Of a stretch of 64,000 nt of DNA, positions 33,940 to 42,606 are shown one piece after another (the first letter of the stretch is position 1; the number at the start of each line of letters is the position of its first letter). This stretch comes from Chloroflexota bacterium. Lineage in GTDB: Bacteria > Chloroflexota > Anaerolineae > Anaerolineales > Villigracilaceae. The position numbers were made by a program, and so were the translations under genes. The notes under the pieces were generated by a model. It saw only the letters and a program-made list of their open reading frames with translations, ran no database searches and was not told the DNA's origin. The stretch covers positions 1-64,000 of the forward strand of contig QMIW01000004.1 of the NCBI GenBank assembly GCA_024434165.1, in the 5' to 3' direction.

Positions 33940-34483
33940 TTCGTCCTTCCATGAGCGTCAATAACTTAGTGCTCGTATTCCAGTTCCGAATGGTCATATT
34001 CTGGTACACCGGCATACCAATGATCTTTGTGAGATAACTTTGTGAAGCACGGCTAATGAGACGTGAAAAATAAAGCGCCTGTTTGCCTGCATGAGCAGTA
34101 TCCACACCGTCGCGGACTCGCACGCTTTTCATTGCCTCTTTCGATGTGAGCGGCTCCTTCAAAAAGATGACGTCATACCTGAACTTCTTCTCATCCTTGC
34201 CAAACCCATCCGGCGCATCGCGGACGATGGCAGCAAGTTCCTTTTGAGAGACTACAACAACCTTGGCGTCAAAATTGAAGCGTTCGGAAAGTCCCTTTTC
34301 GATTTGGGTCGTCAACGCCGCCTTGTCCTTTTCCTCAGATTGAAATAAGACATTTCCGCTTTGAATGTAGGTGACCACATTCGAAAAGCCCATCTCCTCG
34401 AAGCTGGCTTTCAAATCCGCCATTTTGATGATGTTCTTTCCGCCGACGTTGATTCCACGCAACAAGACAAGGTATTGATTCAT
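33932..34483 (-). CDS. DUF1697 family protein
   Basis: It has 183 residues with the DUF1697 hallmark start YLVLLRGINVGGKNIIKMADLK, then YIQSGNVLFQS around 40 and a C-terminal TKIIGMPVYQNMTIRNWNTSTKLL. Function unknown in the family; common in soil bacteria in mobile neighbourhoods. Overlaps the following DUF1801 gene by eight bases. Confidence 0.88.
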   Translation of the reverse strand: MNQYLVLLRGINVGGKNIIKMADLKASFEEMGFSNVVTYIQSGNVLFQSEEKDKAALTTQIEKGLSERFNFDAKVVVVSQKELAAIVRDAPDGFGKDEKKFRYDVIFLKEPLTSKEAMKSVRVRDGVDTAHAGKQALYFSRLISRASQSYLTKIIGMPVYQNMTIRNWNTSTKLLTLMEGRNG

Positions 34484-34488
34484 TTAAT

Positions 34489-34965
34489 TCATTCCCACAA
34501 AATATCATCCAATCGCTCATACCCTTCGCGGACACCCTTTTCCATTCCGCTTTGCACCATGCCGTCGCGGTCTGCAACGGACTGATAGACAGAATGAATC
34601 GTCACGCGGGTGCGGTTACCCGGCAACTCCTCCAGGGTCGCCGTCTCCAGCGAGACATGCCCGGGATAGCCTTCGAATTCAAAGGTCTGCACCATCCGAT
34701 CAATGGACACCTCATGAAACGTGCCGTGAAAACCAAACTCATTGCCCTGCGGGTCTTTGTGAATGAAACTCCACTTCCCGCCGCTGACCGGCTCGAATTC
34801 ACGGAGGATCATCTCATATCCATGCGGACCCACCCACTGGACATATAATGCCGGGTCAATGTGCGCTTTGTACACCAACTCACGCGGCGCATCGAACTCA
34901 CGAACGATAAAAAGTTCCTGCCTGCCGGGTTCGGCAGTGACGGTTACTTTATTTTTCGAGGGCAT
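34489..34965 (-). CDS. SRPBCC (AHSA1-like) domain protein
   Basis: It has 158 residues with the START/Bet v1-like fold: FIVREFDAPRELVYKAHIDP at the start, VQWVGPHGYEMILREFEPVSGGKW around 45, and GMVQSGMEKGVREGYERLDDIL at the C-terminus. Binds an unknown hydrophobic ligand. It follows the ArsR gene by one base, a pairing seen in many bacteria. Confidence 0.88.
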   Translation of the reverse strand: MPSKNKVTVTAEPGRQELFIVREFDAPRELVYKAHIDPALYVQWVGPHGYEMILREFEPVSGGKWSFIHKDPQGNEFGFHGTFHEVSIDRMVQTFEFEGYPGHVSLETATLEELPGNRTRVTIHSVYQSVADRDGMVQSGMEKGVREGYERLDDILWE

Positions 34966-34966
34966 G

Positions 34967-35284
34967 TCATTTCTCCTTTTTCATCTTCTCTAAAAGGTCA
35001 TCCAAGCGATTGAACCGCGCTTCCCATAATTGACGATATTGCTCGATCCAATCGCTCACCTCGCCCAACTTGTCAAATCGCGCTTCCACAAAACGCTCGC
35101 GTCCCTGCGGGATGACGACCACCAAGCCGCACTCTTTCAAAATCCTGATATGACGTGAGACCGCCGGACGGCTGATGCGAAAATTCTCGGCAACGCCGTT
35201 CAAAGTCAATCTCTGCTGCGAAAGCAACGCCAGAATGGCGCGGCGGTTGGGGTCTGCGATGGCTTGAAATACGTCTCGTCTCAT
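34967..35284 (-). CDS. ArsR-family transcriptional regulator
   Basis: Winged-helix repressor, 105 residues: FQAIADPNRRAILALLSQQRLTLNGVAENF, the recognition helix ISRPAVSRHIRILKECGLV, and the wing IPQGRERFVEARFD. No metal-binding Cys pair is present, so it is of the AHSA1-paired type rather than a metal sensor. First gene of the five-gene run; the promoter carries a GTAAC...GTTAC repeat. Confidence 0.9.
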   Translation of the reverse strand: MRRDVFQAIADPNRRAILALLSQQRLTLNGVAENFRISRPAVSRHIRILKECGLVVVIPQGRERFVEARFDKLGEVSDWIEQYRQLWEARFNRLDDLLEKMKKEK

Positions 35285-35295
35285 GGTTCCTTTGC

Positions 35296-35353
35296 GTAAC
35301 CATTTAGTTACATATTATGGCAAGATTTTAGAACAGATTTTCTTGTTTGTCAA
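35296..35353 (-). promoter_or_regulatory. arsR promoter with candidate operator
   Basis: Minus strand TTGACA (35348-35353), 17 bases, TAAAAT (35325-35330). Just downstream GTAAC (35296-35300) and GTTAC (35307-35311) form an inverted repeat between the start of transcription and the ATG, a plausible autoregulatory site. Confidence 0.75.
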
Positions 35354-35361
35354 GTACGAAT

Positions 35362-36177
35362 TTACCCTTTAAATCTTGGGTAAGACCCCAGCACCCGCAG
35401 CATCACTGCGTATTCCCCCAAATGGTCGAGCGCGCGCCGCACTGTTTCATCCTGAGTCGAGCCGATGAAATCAATGTAAAACAGATATTCCCACGGCTTG
35501 CCTTGCAGCGGACGCGACTCGATCTTGGTCAGGTCAATATCACGCAGGGCAAAAACAGACATCGCCTTGAACAACGAACCGGGGACATTTTTGAGCGTGA
35601 ACACGATGGACGTCTTCGCCTCTGACTCAGGGACAACTGATTCTCGTCCGACAGCGAGAAAACGCGTATAGTTTTCCGCGTTATCTTCGATGCCCTCCTC
35701 CAGAATTTGCATCCCATACAATTCCGCCGCCCGCCTGGAGGCAATCGCCGCCACATCGCGCGCGCCAGACTCTTTGAGCATCTTCACACTCCCCGCCGTA
35801 TCGTAGACTTGCTCGGCTTTGATGCCGTGACTCCGCAAATACGCCGCGCATTGTCCCAACGCCTGCGGATGGCTGATCGCCTTCTTGATATCTTCCTTCT
35901 TCACACCGGGGTTGGTAATCAGGCAGTGTTGCACGCGCAAGAAGTATTCCCCCACAATGTGCAAGTTATGCCGAAGCAACAAATCATAATTCTGGTGAAT
36001 GCTCCCCGCCAGCGAATTTTCGATGGGCGCTAATGCCAAATCGCTATTTCCAGAGACGACCGAATCAAACATCACGTCAAACGACTCGCATGGGAGCGTT
36101 TCCACATCATTTCCAAAATAATTGAAGACCGCCTGCTCGCTGTACGCGCCGGGTTCACCCTGGAAGGATACTTTCAT
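35362..36177 (-). CDS. pheA: Prephenate dehydratase
   Basis: Makes phenylpyruvate from prephenate. It has 271 residues, stand-alone without chorismate mutase. Seen: VSFQGEPGAYSEQA at the start, LALAPIENSLAGSIHQNYDLL around 46, SHPQALGQC around 103, the catalytic DNAENYTRFL around 165, and a C-terminal ACT domain (IVFTLKNVPGSLFKAMSVFALRDIDLTKIESRP) that usually binds Phe. Sixty bases after the aminotransferase gene, which could complete phenylalanine synthesis. Confidence 0.95.
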   Translation of the reverse strand: MKVSFQGEPGAYSEQAVFNYFGNDVETLPCESFDVMFDSVVSGNSDLALAPIENSLAGSIHQNYDLLLRHNLHIVGEYFLRVQHCLITNPGVKKEDIKKAISHPQALGQCAAYLRSHGIKAEQVYDTAGSVKMLKESGARDVAAIASRRAAELYGMQILEEGIEDNAENYTRFLAVGRESVVPESEAKTSIVFTLKNVPGSLFKAMSVFALRDIDLTKIESRPLQGKPWEYLFYIDFIGSTQDETVRRALDHLGEYAVMLRVLGSYPRFKG

Positions 36178-36237
36178 AATGACTCCATCGGGCGGGGAGA
36201 CCCCGCCCCTACTGATAACTGATTACTGACAACTGGA

Positions 36238-37419
36238 TTACTGTCTCTCCGCCCACTCCACGATCTTCCGAAATCCCGCTTCGACATCTTCATCCGAAGC
36301 CGCTATCGTCATGCGGATGAAGCCTTCGCCCTGCCTCCCAAACGCCAAGCCAGGCACGAGTCCCACGCCTTCCTCTTCCAAAATCCTTTCGCACATTTCC
36401 ACCGAAGACATGTTCAAGGCGCGCAAGTCCAGGAAGAAGTAGAACGCCCCTTGGGGTGAAATCACCCTCAACCGTTCACCCTTCAATTCAGTGGCTATAC
36501 GCAGAACCAAATCACGGCGGCGGGAGTAGGCGGCGCGCATCCCGGCGGTGACTTCCTGAATTGCAGGGTCGGTCAGCGCAAAGGCGGCGGCTTTTTGGAT
36601 GAAGGGAGCCACGCAAGTGATGGAGTTCTGCCCCGCTTTCAACGCTTGTTGAATCACGGGCGCAGGCGCGGCAAGGAAGCCCACGCGCCAGCCGGTCATC
36701 GCATACGATTTGGACAGGCTGTTTACCAAAATCGTGCGTTCCTTTGCGCCTTCAAAATCTGCCACACAAGTGGGTTTACCCTCATAATACAAACTTCCAT
36801 AGACTTCATCGCTGACGATCCACAAGTTGTGTTCTTTGGCGAAGTCTTGTAGTTTTTGCAGGTATTCACGTGATGGGAATGCGCCGGTCGGGTTGGAGGG
36901 ATAGTTCAGGACGATGACTTTCGTGTGAGGAGTCAACGCTTTCAGCCAGGAGTCAAAATGAGGGACGAACCCATTCTCGGCGGGGGCGGGGATGCGGATG
37001 ACGTTCCCGCGCAGCATGACTGCCATGTTGGAATGAGTCGCCCACGAAGGATCCGGCACCAGCACGTCATCGCCGGGATTCAAGATGGATTGCATCGCCG
37101 TGTAATAAGCATGGATGCCGCCGTGCGTGACAAGGATTTCGGAGGCGGGATCGTACGTCACACCTTCGTCGCGCTGGAGTTTGGCGGCAATGGCATTGCG
37201 AAGTTCAAGCATCCCAACGGATGGACCATAATGGGTGTGCCCTTCCTGCATGGCTTTGAAGGCGGCTTCAGCGATGGCGGGATGCGTGCCAAAATCCGGG
37301 TCGCCGACCTGCAAGCCGATAATTTTGTGCCCGCCGGCTTTGAGCGCGAGGATGCGGTCTGCCATGGCGACGGTGGCGGATTGGCGGATAAGGTCCATTT
37401 GTGTATTGAGATTGCGCAT
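36238..37419 (-). CDS. Class I/II aminotransferase (AspAT family)
   Basis: PLP fold-type I enzyme, 393 residues: GLQVGDPDFGTHPAI around 35, HYGPSVGMLELRNAIA around 63, NYPSNPTGAFPSREYL around 170, PLP-lysine region NSLSKSYAMTGWRVGFL around 233, and FIRMTIAASDEDV at the C-terminus. Could act on aspartate, aromatic or other oxo acids; its place before pheA suggests an aromatic role but does not prove it. Confidence 0.87.
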   Translation of the reverse strand: MRNLNTQMDLIRQSATVAMADRILALKAGGHKIIGLQVGDPDFGTHPAIAEAAFKAMQEGHTHYGPSVGMLELRNAIAAKLQRDEGVTYDPASEILVTHGGIHAYYTAMQSILNPGDDVLVPDPSWATHSNMAVMLRGNVIRIPAPAENGFVPHFDSWLKALTPHTKVIVLNYPSNPTGAFPSREYLQKLQDFAKEHNLWIVSDEVYGSLYYEGKPTCVADFEGAKERTILVNSLSKSYAMTGWRVGFLAAPAPVIQQALKAGQNSITCVAPFIQKAAAFALTDPAIQEVTAGMRAAYSRRRDLVLRIATELKGERLRVISPQGAFYFFLDLRALNMSSVEMCERILEEEGVGLVPGLAFGRQGEGFIRMTIAASDEDVEAGFRKIVEWAERQ

Positions 37420-37442
37420 GATGCGAGTGTATCAAAGAAAGG

Positions 37443-37472
37443 AAAATCCCGTCAACGAATGGACGGGATTTT
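37443..37472 (-). terminator. Terminator after the FGGY kinase gene
   Basis: AAAATCCCGTC and GACGGGATTTT form an 11-bp stem with T-rich ends on both strands, 20 bases after the kinase stop. It ends the lipid/glycerol cluster. Confidence 0.85.
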
Positions 37473-37491
37473 CGCAGTCGCCCCTTCTTCG

Positions 37492-39027
37492 TTATTGATT
37501 TCGCATTTTTTCGTAGAGCGGCTTGAGGCGGGTGTACATTTTTTTATAGACACCGTAATACATCTCATTGTATCGGGCGTGGGTTTTGGAATCTGGCTCG
37601 AAGGTGTCGCGGACGCGCGTCATCTCGCGGATGGCGGCGGGAAAATCCTTGTGGATGCCGGCGCCAACCGCCGCGTCCATCGCCGCGCCGAGACCGGAGG
37701 CTTCGTAGACGTGCGGACGCGAAGCGGGCAAGCCGAAGACATCCGCCGTGAGTTGCAGCGCCGCATCCGATTGACTGCCGCCGCCAGCGACGCGCAATTC
37801 GGTGACTTGAACGCCGCTGCGTTTGGCGGTTCTCTCCGCGCCTTCGCGCAGGGCATAGGCGAGTCCTTCAAGGATGGCGCGGTACAAATGCGCCCGCGTG
37901 TGCACATCGCTGAAGCCGATCACTGCACCGCGCGCTTCGGGTCCGGGGAAGACCAAGCCGGGAGACCAATACGGCTGCAGGATCAAGCCGTCGGAGCCGG
38001 GCGGGACGGAGCGCACGAGTTCATCGAACAAGGCTTCGGGTTCGATGCCGCGTTCGTCGGCGATGCCTTGTTCACGCAGACCGAATTGCTGTTTGAACCA
38101 CGTCACCATCCAATAGCCGCGATTGACGCCGATCTCGAAATTGTACGCGGCAGGCACGGCGGCGGGATACGGCGGCAGGAGCGGGATGACTTCGATGTAT
38201 TTTTTGTGAGTCGTGTTGATTGTGGCGGTCGTGCCGTAACTCAGACAGGCGACATGCGGCTCGAGACAGCCCGCGCCGAGAACTTCGGTCGCTTTGTCGG
38301 CGGCGGCGGCGATGAGCGGGAGTCTCTGCGGGATGCCGGTGGCAGAGGCGGCTTCAGCGGAGATCGAACCCAGTGGCGACGCGGCAGGTACGAGGTCCGG
38401 TAAGAGGCGTTTATCCATCGGGACCGCCTGCCATTTCCAATCCCACCACTTCGCCCACGTCTGCGCTTTGTAATCGAAGGGGACGTATCCGACCTGACTG
38501 GAGACGGAGTCCACAAATTGACCGGTGAGGCGGAAGGTGAGGTATCCTGATAAAAAGAGATATTTGTGCGTTTCATTCCACACCTGAGGCTGCCTGGTGC
38601 GAATCCAATTTGCCTCCGCCTCCGCCTGGAGATACGCCACCGTGGCAGACGCGCCCGCGACCGCGAACGCTGCGCCCCATAGACCGCCGACCGGTTTTAG
38701 CCCTTCGGTGCGGCGCTGGTCGAGCCAGATGATGGCGTGACGGAGCGGTTTGCCGTTCTTGTCCACGTTGATGACGGTGCCGCGCTGTGTGGTGAGCGCG
38801 ACCGCGGCGATGGAGGATTTATCCACACCCTGCGCCCACAATCCCTGGCAGGCTTCGCACACCGCGCGCCAGAAGACTTCGGGGTCCTGCTCGGCGAGAC
38901 CCGGCGCGGTGGAATAATACGGCTCGATGGGGACGCGCTGTTTGGCGAGGAGATTCCCGCGCGGGTCGAAGAGAAGCGCACGGACGGATTGGGTGCCGTT
39001 ATCTATGGCGAGAAGGTTTTCGGGCAT
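37492..39027 (-). CDS. FGGY-family carbohydrate kinase
   Basis: Sugar or polyol kinase, 511 residues. N-terminal ATPase-fold motif [47 protein letters not shown] around 75, FGGY motif region [15 protein letters not shown] around 395 and the [19 protein letters not shown] signature around 425. Glycerol, xylulose or a glycerol derivative are all possible substrates. Its place after glpD and an AGPS-like gene favours glycerol or a glycerol ether; this is inference. Confidence 0.87.
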   Translation of the reverse strand: MPENLLAIDNGTQSVRALLFDPRGNLLAKQRVPIEPYYSTAPGLAEQDPEVFWRAVCEACQGLWAQGVDKSSIAAVALTTQRGTVINVDKNGKPLRHAIIWLDQRRTEGLKPVGGLWGAAFAVAGASATVAYLQAEAEANWIRTRQPQVWNETHKYLFLSGYLTFRLTGQFVDSVSSQVGYVPFDYKAQTWAKWWDWKWQAVPMDKRLLPDLVPAASPLGSISAEAASATGIPQRLPLIAAAADKATEVLGAGCLEPHVACLSYGTTATINTTHKKYIEVIPLLPPYPAAVPAAYNFEIGVNRGYWMVTWFKQQFGLREQGIADERGIEPEALFDELVRSVPPGSDGLILQPYWSPGLVFPGPEARGAVIGFSDVHTRAHLYRAILEGLAYALREGAERTAKRSGVQVTELRVAGGGSQSDAALQLTADVFGLPASRPHVYEASGLGAAMDAAVGAGIHKDFPAAIREMTRVRDTFEPDSKTHARYNEMYYGVYKKMYTRLKPLYEKMRNQ

Positions 39028-39036
39028 GGATGCTCC

Positions 39037-39112
39037 AATCTTGAACCGCTAAGAGCGCGAAGATCGCAAAGAAAGAGATTAAGAATCTTTGCGGCTTTAG
39101 CGTGCCTGGCGG
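39037..39112. repeat. Spacer repeat of CGCAAAG...CTTTGCGG type
   Basis: ACCGCTAAGAGCGCGAAG ... CGCAAAG is mirrored by CTTTGCGGCTTTAGCG; an imperfect inverted repeat between glpD and the kinase gene. Confidence 0.6.
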
Positions 39113-39141
39113 TAAATTTTTTCTCGATTCAGCCGCTGGAT

Positions 39142-40749
39142 TTAGTTTAACCCGTAAGCGCGTTTCCACAATTCAGTATATTCGCGGGCTTCTCTTTCCC
39201 AGCGCGCATCATCCCAACCGAGTTCGGGTTGGACGATGGCGCGGATGCGGGGGAGCAAATCCATGCCGCCGTTTGGCGCGAGCAAACCGAGTCTAACACG
39301 GCGCAGGAGCAAGTCATCGAGATGGACAACGCCTTCGGCACGTGCGGCTTGACAGAGTTCCGCCCAAAGATAAGGTGTGTTGGGGATTGTTTCGCGGCAA
39401 GAATCATCAAGGAATAATTGCGTAGTGCGCCTGCCCTGAGCAGTGTCGAAGGGTACTCCGTAACGTGCCAGTAATCGAAGTTGCTGCGCGGGCGGGAGTC
39501 CCGATTCTGCAAACGCGGATTCCGCTTCGGGCGGGAAGGCATCCAGCACAGGCGTGTTGACATCGAACGCGACGTGACCGAGATATTTCCGCGCCGCCTT
39601 GAGCGCATCGCGCGCCATGATGCGGAAGGTGGTCAACTTGCCGCCGCTGACGGTGAGCAGACCGTTCTCGTCCCAAATGGCGTGTTCGCGCGATTCCTTC
39701 GACGGGTCTGCCTTGCCCGTGTCCACCACGGGACGCAAGCCTGAAAACGTGGAGATGACATCCTTGAAATCAAATTCCTGAGCGGGGAAGACGGATTGCA
39801 GTCCTTCCATCAAATATTCCGCTTCGGAGGAACTGATGGACGGGTCGGTTTGGATGTTCGCCTTGTGGTCAACGTCCGTTGTGCCGAAGAGGATCGCGCC
39901 TTCCCAGGGAATCGCCATCACGGGTCGCCCATCGCGTGGATGCAGGAACGAGACGGCGCGCGTGATTGGCAGTCGGTCAAATGGCAGGATGAGATGGCTT
40001 CCGCGCAGAGGACGCATTCTCGGCTTCTGCTGAATGTTTGCGCGTAATTCATCTGCCCATGCGCCGGTGGCGTTGATAACCACCTTCGCGCGGACTTCGG
40101 CTTGCAGTTCGGATTCACAGGATGTATCGCGCAGAACCACGCCGCAGACTTGTCCGCTTTGGGTCTTCAACAGCGAATCCACGCGGGCATAGTTCAACGC
40201 GTATCCGCTATCTGCCACTGATTCACGGATCAAACGCAACACAAGCCGCGCATCGTCCGTATTCGCGTCGAAGTAGCGATAACCGCCGCGCAGTGCGGGC
40301 GTGGTCAACAGCGGGCAAAGTTCGCGTGTGTCGTCCAGGTCATACGAACAGTGCGTCCATTGTCCCGCCATGATGTCGTAGAGCGTCAGCCCCGCGCCAA
40401 AGACCCAGCCCGGGATCTTGTCGCCTTGCTGGCAGGCATACAAAAAGCCGAGCCGGTTGACGAGTCCGCGCCCCTGTTTCAAAAGATATTCACGTTCGCG
40501 CACTGATTCCAGCGTAACCCCGAACTGGGCGTTTTTCAAGTAGCGCAATCCGCCGTGCACCAGTTTCGATGAACGGCTGGACGTGCCGGACGCGAAATCG
40601 TCCGCTTCGACGAGCAGGGCGCGCAGTTTGGCGTGCGCCGCCTGACGCAAAATCCCCGCGCCGGTGATGCCCCCGCCGATGATGACCAGATCCCAGGGCT
40701 GGTCCAGTTCAGCCCAAACGTTATCGCGCCAACCTGTTGTCCACTGCAT
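39142..40749 (-). CDS. glpD: Glycerol-3-phosphate dehydrogenase (FAD)
   Basis: Membrane-associated flavoenzyme oxidising sn-glycerol 3-phosphate to dihydroxyacetone phosphate. It has 535 residues from the ATG at 40749, chosen because GGAG lies just upstream (an ATG at 40761 overlaps that site). Seen: LVIIGGGITGAGILRQAA near the start, RSSKLVHGGLRYLKN around 60, NATGAWADELR around 215, GTTDVDHK around 290 and the C-terminal DAO-C domain. Residues around 435 read GVPFDTAQGRRTTQ, encoded by a spacer-repeat-like segment (CCTGCCCTGAGCAGTGTCGAAGG on the plus strand at 39431-39453, where it is not a spacer). Confidence 0.93.
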   Translation of the reverse strand: MQWTTGWRDNVWAELDQPWDLVIIGGGITGAGILRQAAHAKLRALLVEADDFASGTSSRSSKLVHGGLRYLKNAQFGVTLESVREREYLLKQGRGLVNRLGFLYACQQGDKIPGWVFGAGLTLYDIMAGQWTHCSYDLDDTRELCPLLTTPALRGGYRYFDANTDDARLVLRLIRESVADSGYALNYARVDSLLKTQSGQVCGVVLRDTSCESELQAEVRAKVVINATGAWADELRANIQQKPRMRPLRGSHLILPFDRLPITRAVSFLHPRDGRPVMAIPWEGAILFGTTDVDHKANIQTDPSISSSEAEYLMEGLQSVFPAQEFDFKDVISTFSGLRPVVDTGKADPSKESREHAIWDENGLLTVSGGKLTTFRIMARDALKAARKYLGHVAFDVNTPVLDAFPPEAESAFAESGLPPAQQLRLLARYGVPFDTAQGRRTTQLFLDDSCRETIPNTPYLWAELCQAARAEGVVHLDDLLLRRVRLGLLAPNGGMDLLPRIRAIVQPELGWDDARWEREAREYTELWKRAYGLN

Positions 40750-40768
40750 AAAACTCTCCATTTGCTAT

Positions 40769-40922
40769 GTCGTTGCGAGGAGGGCGGTGGTCGAGCAGCG
40801 TTCTTTGCATATCGAGGTCACCAGCCCGACGAAGCAATCTCCACGTAATTAGGGGATTGCTTCGCTCAGGTCTCGATACGTGGCGCAAAGCGCGCCACTA
40901 CTCGACCATCGCTCGCAATGAC
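40769..40922. repeat. Palindromic element, GTCATTGCGAGG family, copy g (long)
   Basis: Outer arms GTCGTTGCGAGG and GCTCGCAATGAC, inner arms CGAAGCAATCTCC and GGGGATTGCTTCG, plus an extra pair of arms GGTCGAG...TATCGAG / CTCGATA...CTCGACC. At 154 bases it is the longest copy. Lies between the AGPS-like gene and glpD. Confidence 0.85.
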
Positions 40923-40926
40923 ATAC

Positions 40927-42513
40927 TCAAACCAACTTTCCCGGATTCATCATCCCATCAGGATCAAAGGACTTGATGACTGCTCGGATCGCATCCATTC
41001 CAAGCGCGCCTTTTTCAGCGGGGAGATATGGCGCGTGGTCCACGCCGACGCCGTGCTGATGAGAGATCGTCCCGCCGTGATTTTGAATCACCAGACTCGC
41101 CGCGTGTTTCATGTCATGCCAGCGCATCAATAATTCATCGGGATCAGCCGTTCGCCGGAAAAGATAGGTGGTGTAAATGCTCGCGCCGTCGCGATACACG
41201 TGTGAAAGATGCGAGAACGCCATCACATTCTCGTTGTGCTTCAACATCGCATCTATGATGGACTGTGGAATGGTGCGCGACGCCTCCTGCACCTGCGACC
41301 ACGGCAACGCGGTTTCGAGCGTGTCAATCGCCACGCCTTTTTCCCATAATGTATTTCGCAGATACGGCGACAGGAAGCGGCTCTTCTCCCACGTGTGCCC
41401 GACAATCGTCCCAATCACAAGTCCGCCATGTTTGCGGCAGACCGCCGCCACGTCGCGCCGCGTCCGCCCGAACATTTTGCGCGAACCCGTCACGCCGAAG
41501 ATCAGCAGACAGCGCGTATCGCCGTAACCGATCATCCGCAAGCCGCGATCTGCAATGCCCACCCAACTCTTGCCTGAAAGGATGAGCGTCGTTTCGGTTT
41601 CCAAAGGATTACTCAACCTCAACATCGAAACCGGCAATTCACTTTGGACGATTTCCCGCACCGCGTCCGATCCCTGCTCCCAAGAGGGGAAGAAGACCCC
41701 GAAGAACGATTCCGCCTCAGGCACACGCCTCACGCGGACTTTAGCCTGCGTCACCACCCCGAGCCTTCCCTCCGACCCGAGCACCATCTCGCGGATGTCC
41801 ATCCCTGCCGCGGAGGCAGGGACGGGCTTGATCTCCAACTGTCCACGCGGCGTTTCGAGCAGACCACCCGCAAAGAGATTTTCGATCTTTCCATACCGAT
41901 ACGATTGCTGTCCGCTGGAGCGGGTGACGATCCAACCGCCGAGCGTGGAATATTCAAACGATTGTGGGAAATGCCCGAGCGTGTATCCGCGTGTTTTGAG
42001 TTGTTCTTCGAGATGAGGTCCCGCCACGCCTGCTTGAAAAGTCGCCAGCCGACTCGTTTCATCGAGGTCGAGCAATTTTGTCATTCTTTCAAGTGAGAGA
42101 CTCAACACAGGTTTATCGTTCGGGCAGGGCGTGATGTGACCGACCACACTCGTCCCGCCGCCGTAGGGGATGACTCGCGCGCCTGTCTCTTTTGCATATT
42201 TCAGCAAATCGCACACATCTTCATCCGTTTCGGGGAATGCCACGCCATCCGGGAAGGAGTCCACGCGACCGTAACGCAGGTCCACCCAATCGCGCATGGA
42301 CTGTCCGCGCGCGTGCATGAGCCGCTCCTCGGCAGAGGCGTCCACCAGCGGGTGGGCGGGGAGGCGGGATTCGCTCACAGCGGAGAGGACGCTCTCTTTT
42401 GGCGCATCCGGTATCGGGTCCAATGAACCGAGGCGTTTTGTCAAATAATCAAGTGCAGAGGACGGCACGGGATAATCCGTGTTCACGTTCCCCCACCCAT
42501 TCCAGCGTTTCAT
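40927..42513 (-). CDS. FAD-binding oxidase, alkyl-DHAP synthase (AGPS)-like
   Basis: Flavoprotein of the vanillyl-alcohol-oxidase superfamily, 528 residues. The start RWNGWGNVNTDYPVP and the FAD motif VIPYGGGTSVVGH around 117 and GSEGRLGVVTQAKV around 250 match AGPS-type proteins, which swap a fatty acyl for a fatty alcohol on dihydroxyacetone phosphate. The active-site stretch reads GGTISHQHGVGVDHAPYL, where eukaryotic AGPS has three His in a row (SHHHGVG), so the chemistry may differ. Neighbours: FadR-like regulator upstream, GlpD (makes DHAP) downstream. Confidence 0.82.
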   Translation of the reverse strand: MKRWNGWGNVNTDYPVPSSALDYLTKRLGSLDPIPDAPKESVLSAVSESRLPAHPLVDASAEERLMHARGQSMRDWVDLRYGRVDSFPDGVAFPETDEDVCDLLKYAKETGARVIPYGGGTSVVGHITPCPNDKPVLSLSLERMTKLLDLDETSRLATFQAGVAGPHLEEQLKTRGYTLGHFPQSFEYSTLGGWIVTRSSGQQSYRYGKIENLFAGGLLETPRGQLEIKPVPASAAGMDIREMVLGSEGRLGVVTQAKVRVRRVPEAESFFGVFFPSWEQGSDAVREIVQSELPVSMLRLSNPLETETTLILSGKSWVGIADRGLRMIGYGDTRCLLIFGVTGSRKMFGRTRRDVAAVCRKHGGLVIGTIVGHTWEKSRFLSPYLRNTLWEKGVAIDTLETALPWSQVQEASRTIPQSIIDAMLKHNENVMAFSHLSHVYRDGASIYTTYLFRRTADPDELLMRWHDMKHAASLVIQNHGGTISHQHGVGVDHAPYLPAEKGALGMDAIRAVIKSFDPDGMMNPGKLV

Positions 42514-42529
42514 GGTTACTCCAATTTCT

Positions 42530-42601
42530 CCCTCATCCCCGACCCTTCCCCCACAGTGGGAAGGGAATCCCCTCTCCCCTTGGAGAGGGTTAGGGTGAGG
42601 G
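42530..42601. repeat. Spacer repeat of CCCTCATCCCC...GGTTAGGGTGAGGG type
   Basis: Same two-hairpin layout as 29554-29625 (CCCTCATCCCCGACCC; CCCACAGTGGGAAGGG; CCCCTCTCC...GGAGAGGGTTAGGGTGAGGG). Between fadR and the AGPS-like gene. Confidence 0.75.
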
Positions 42602-42606
42602 CGTTA

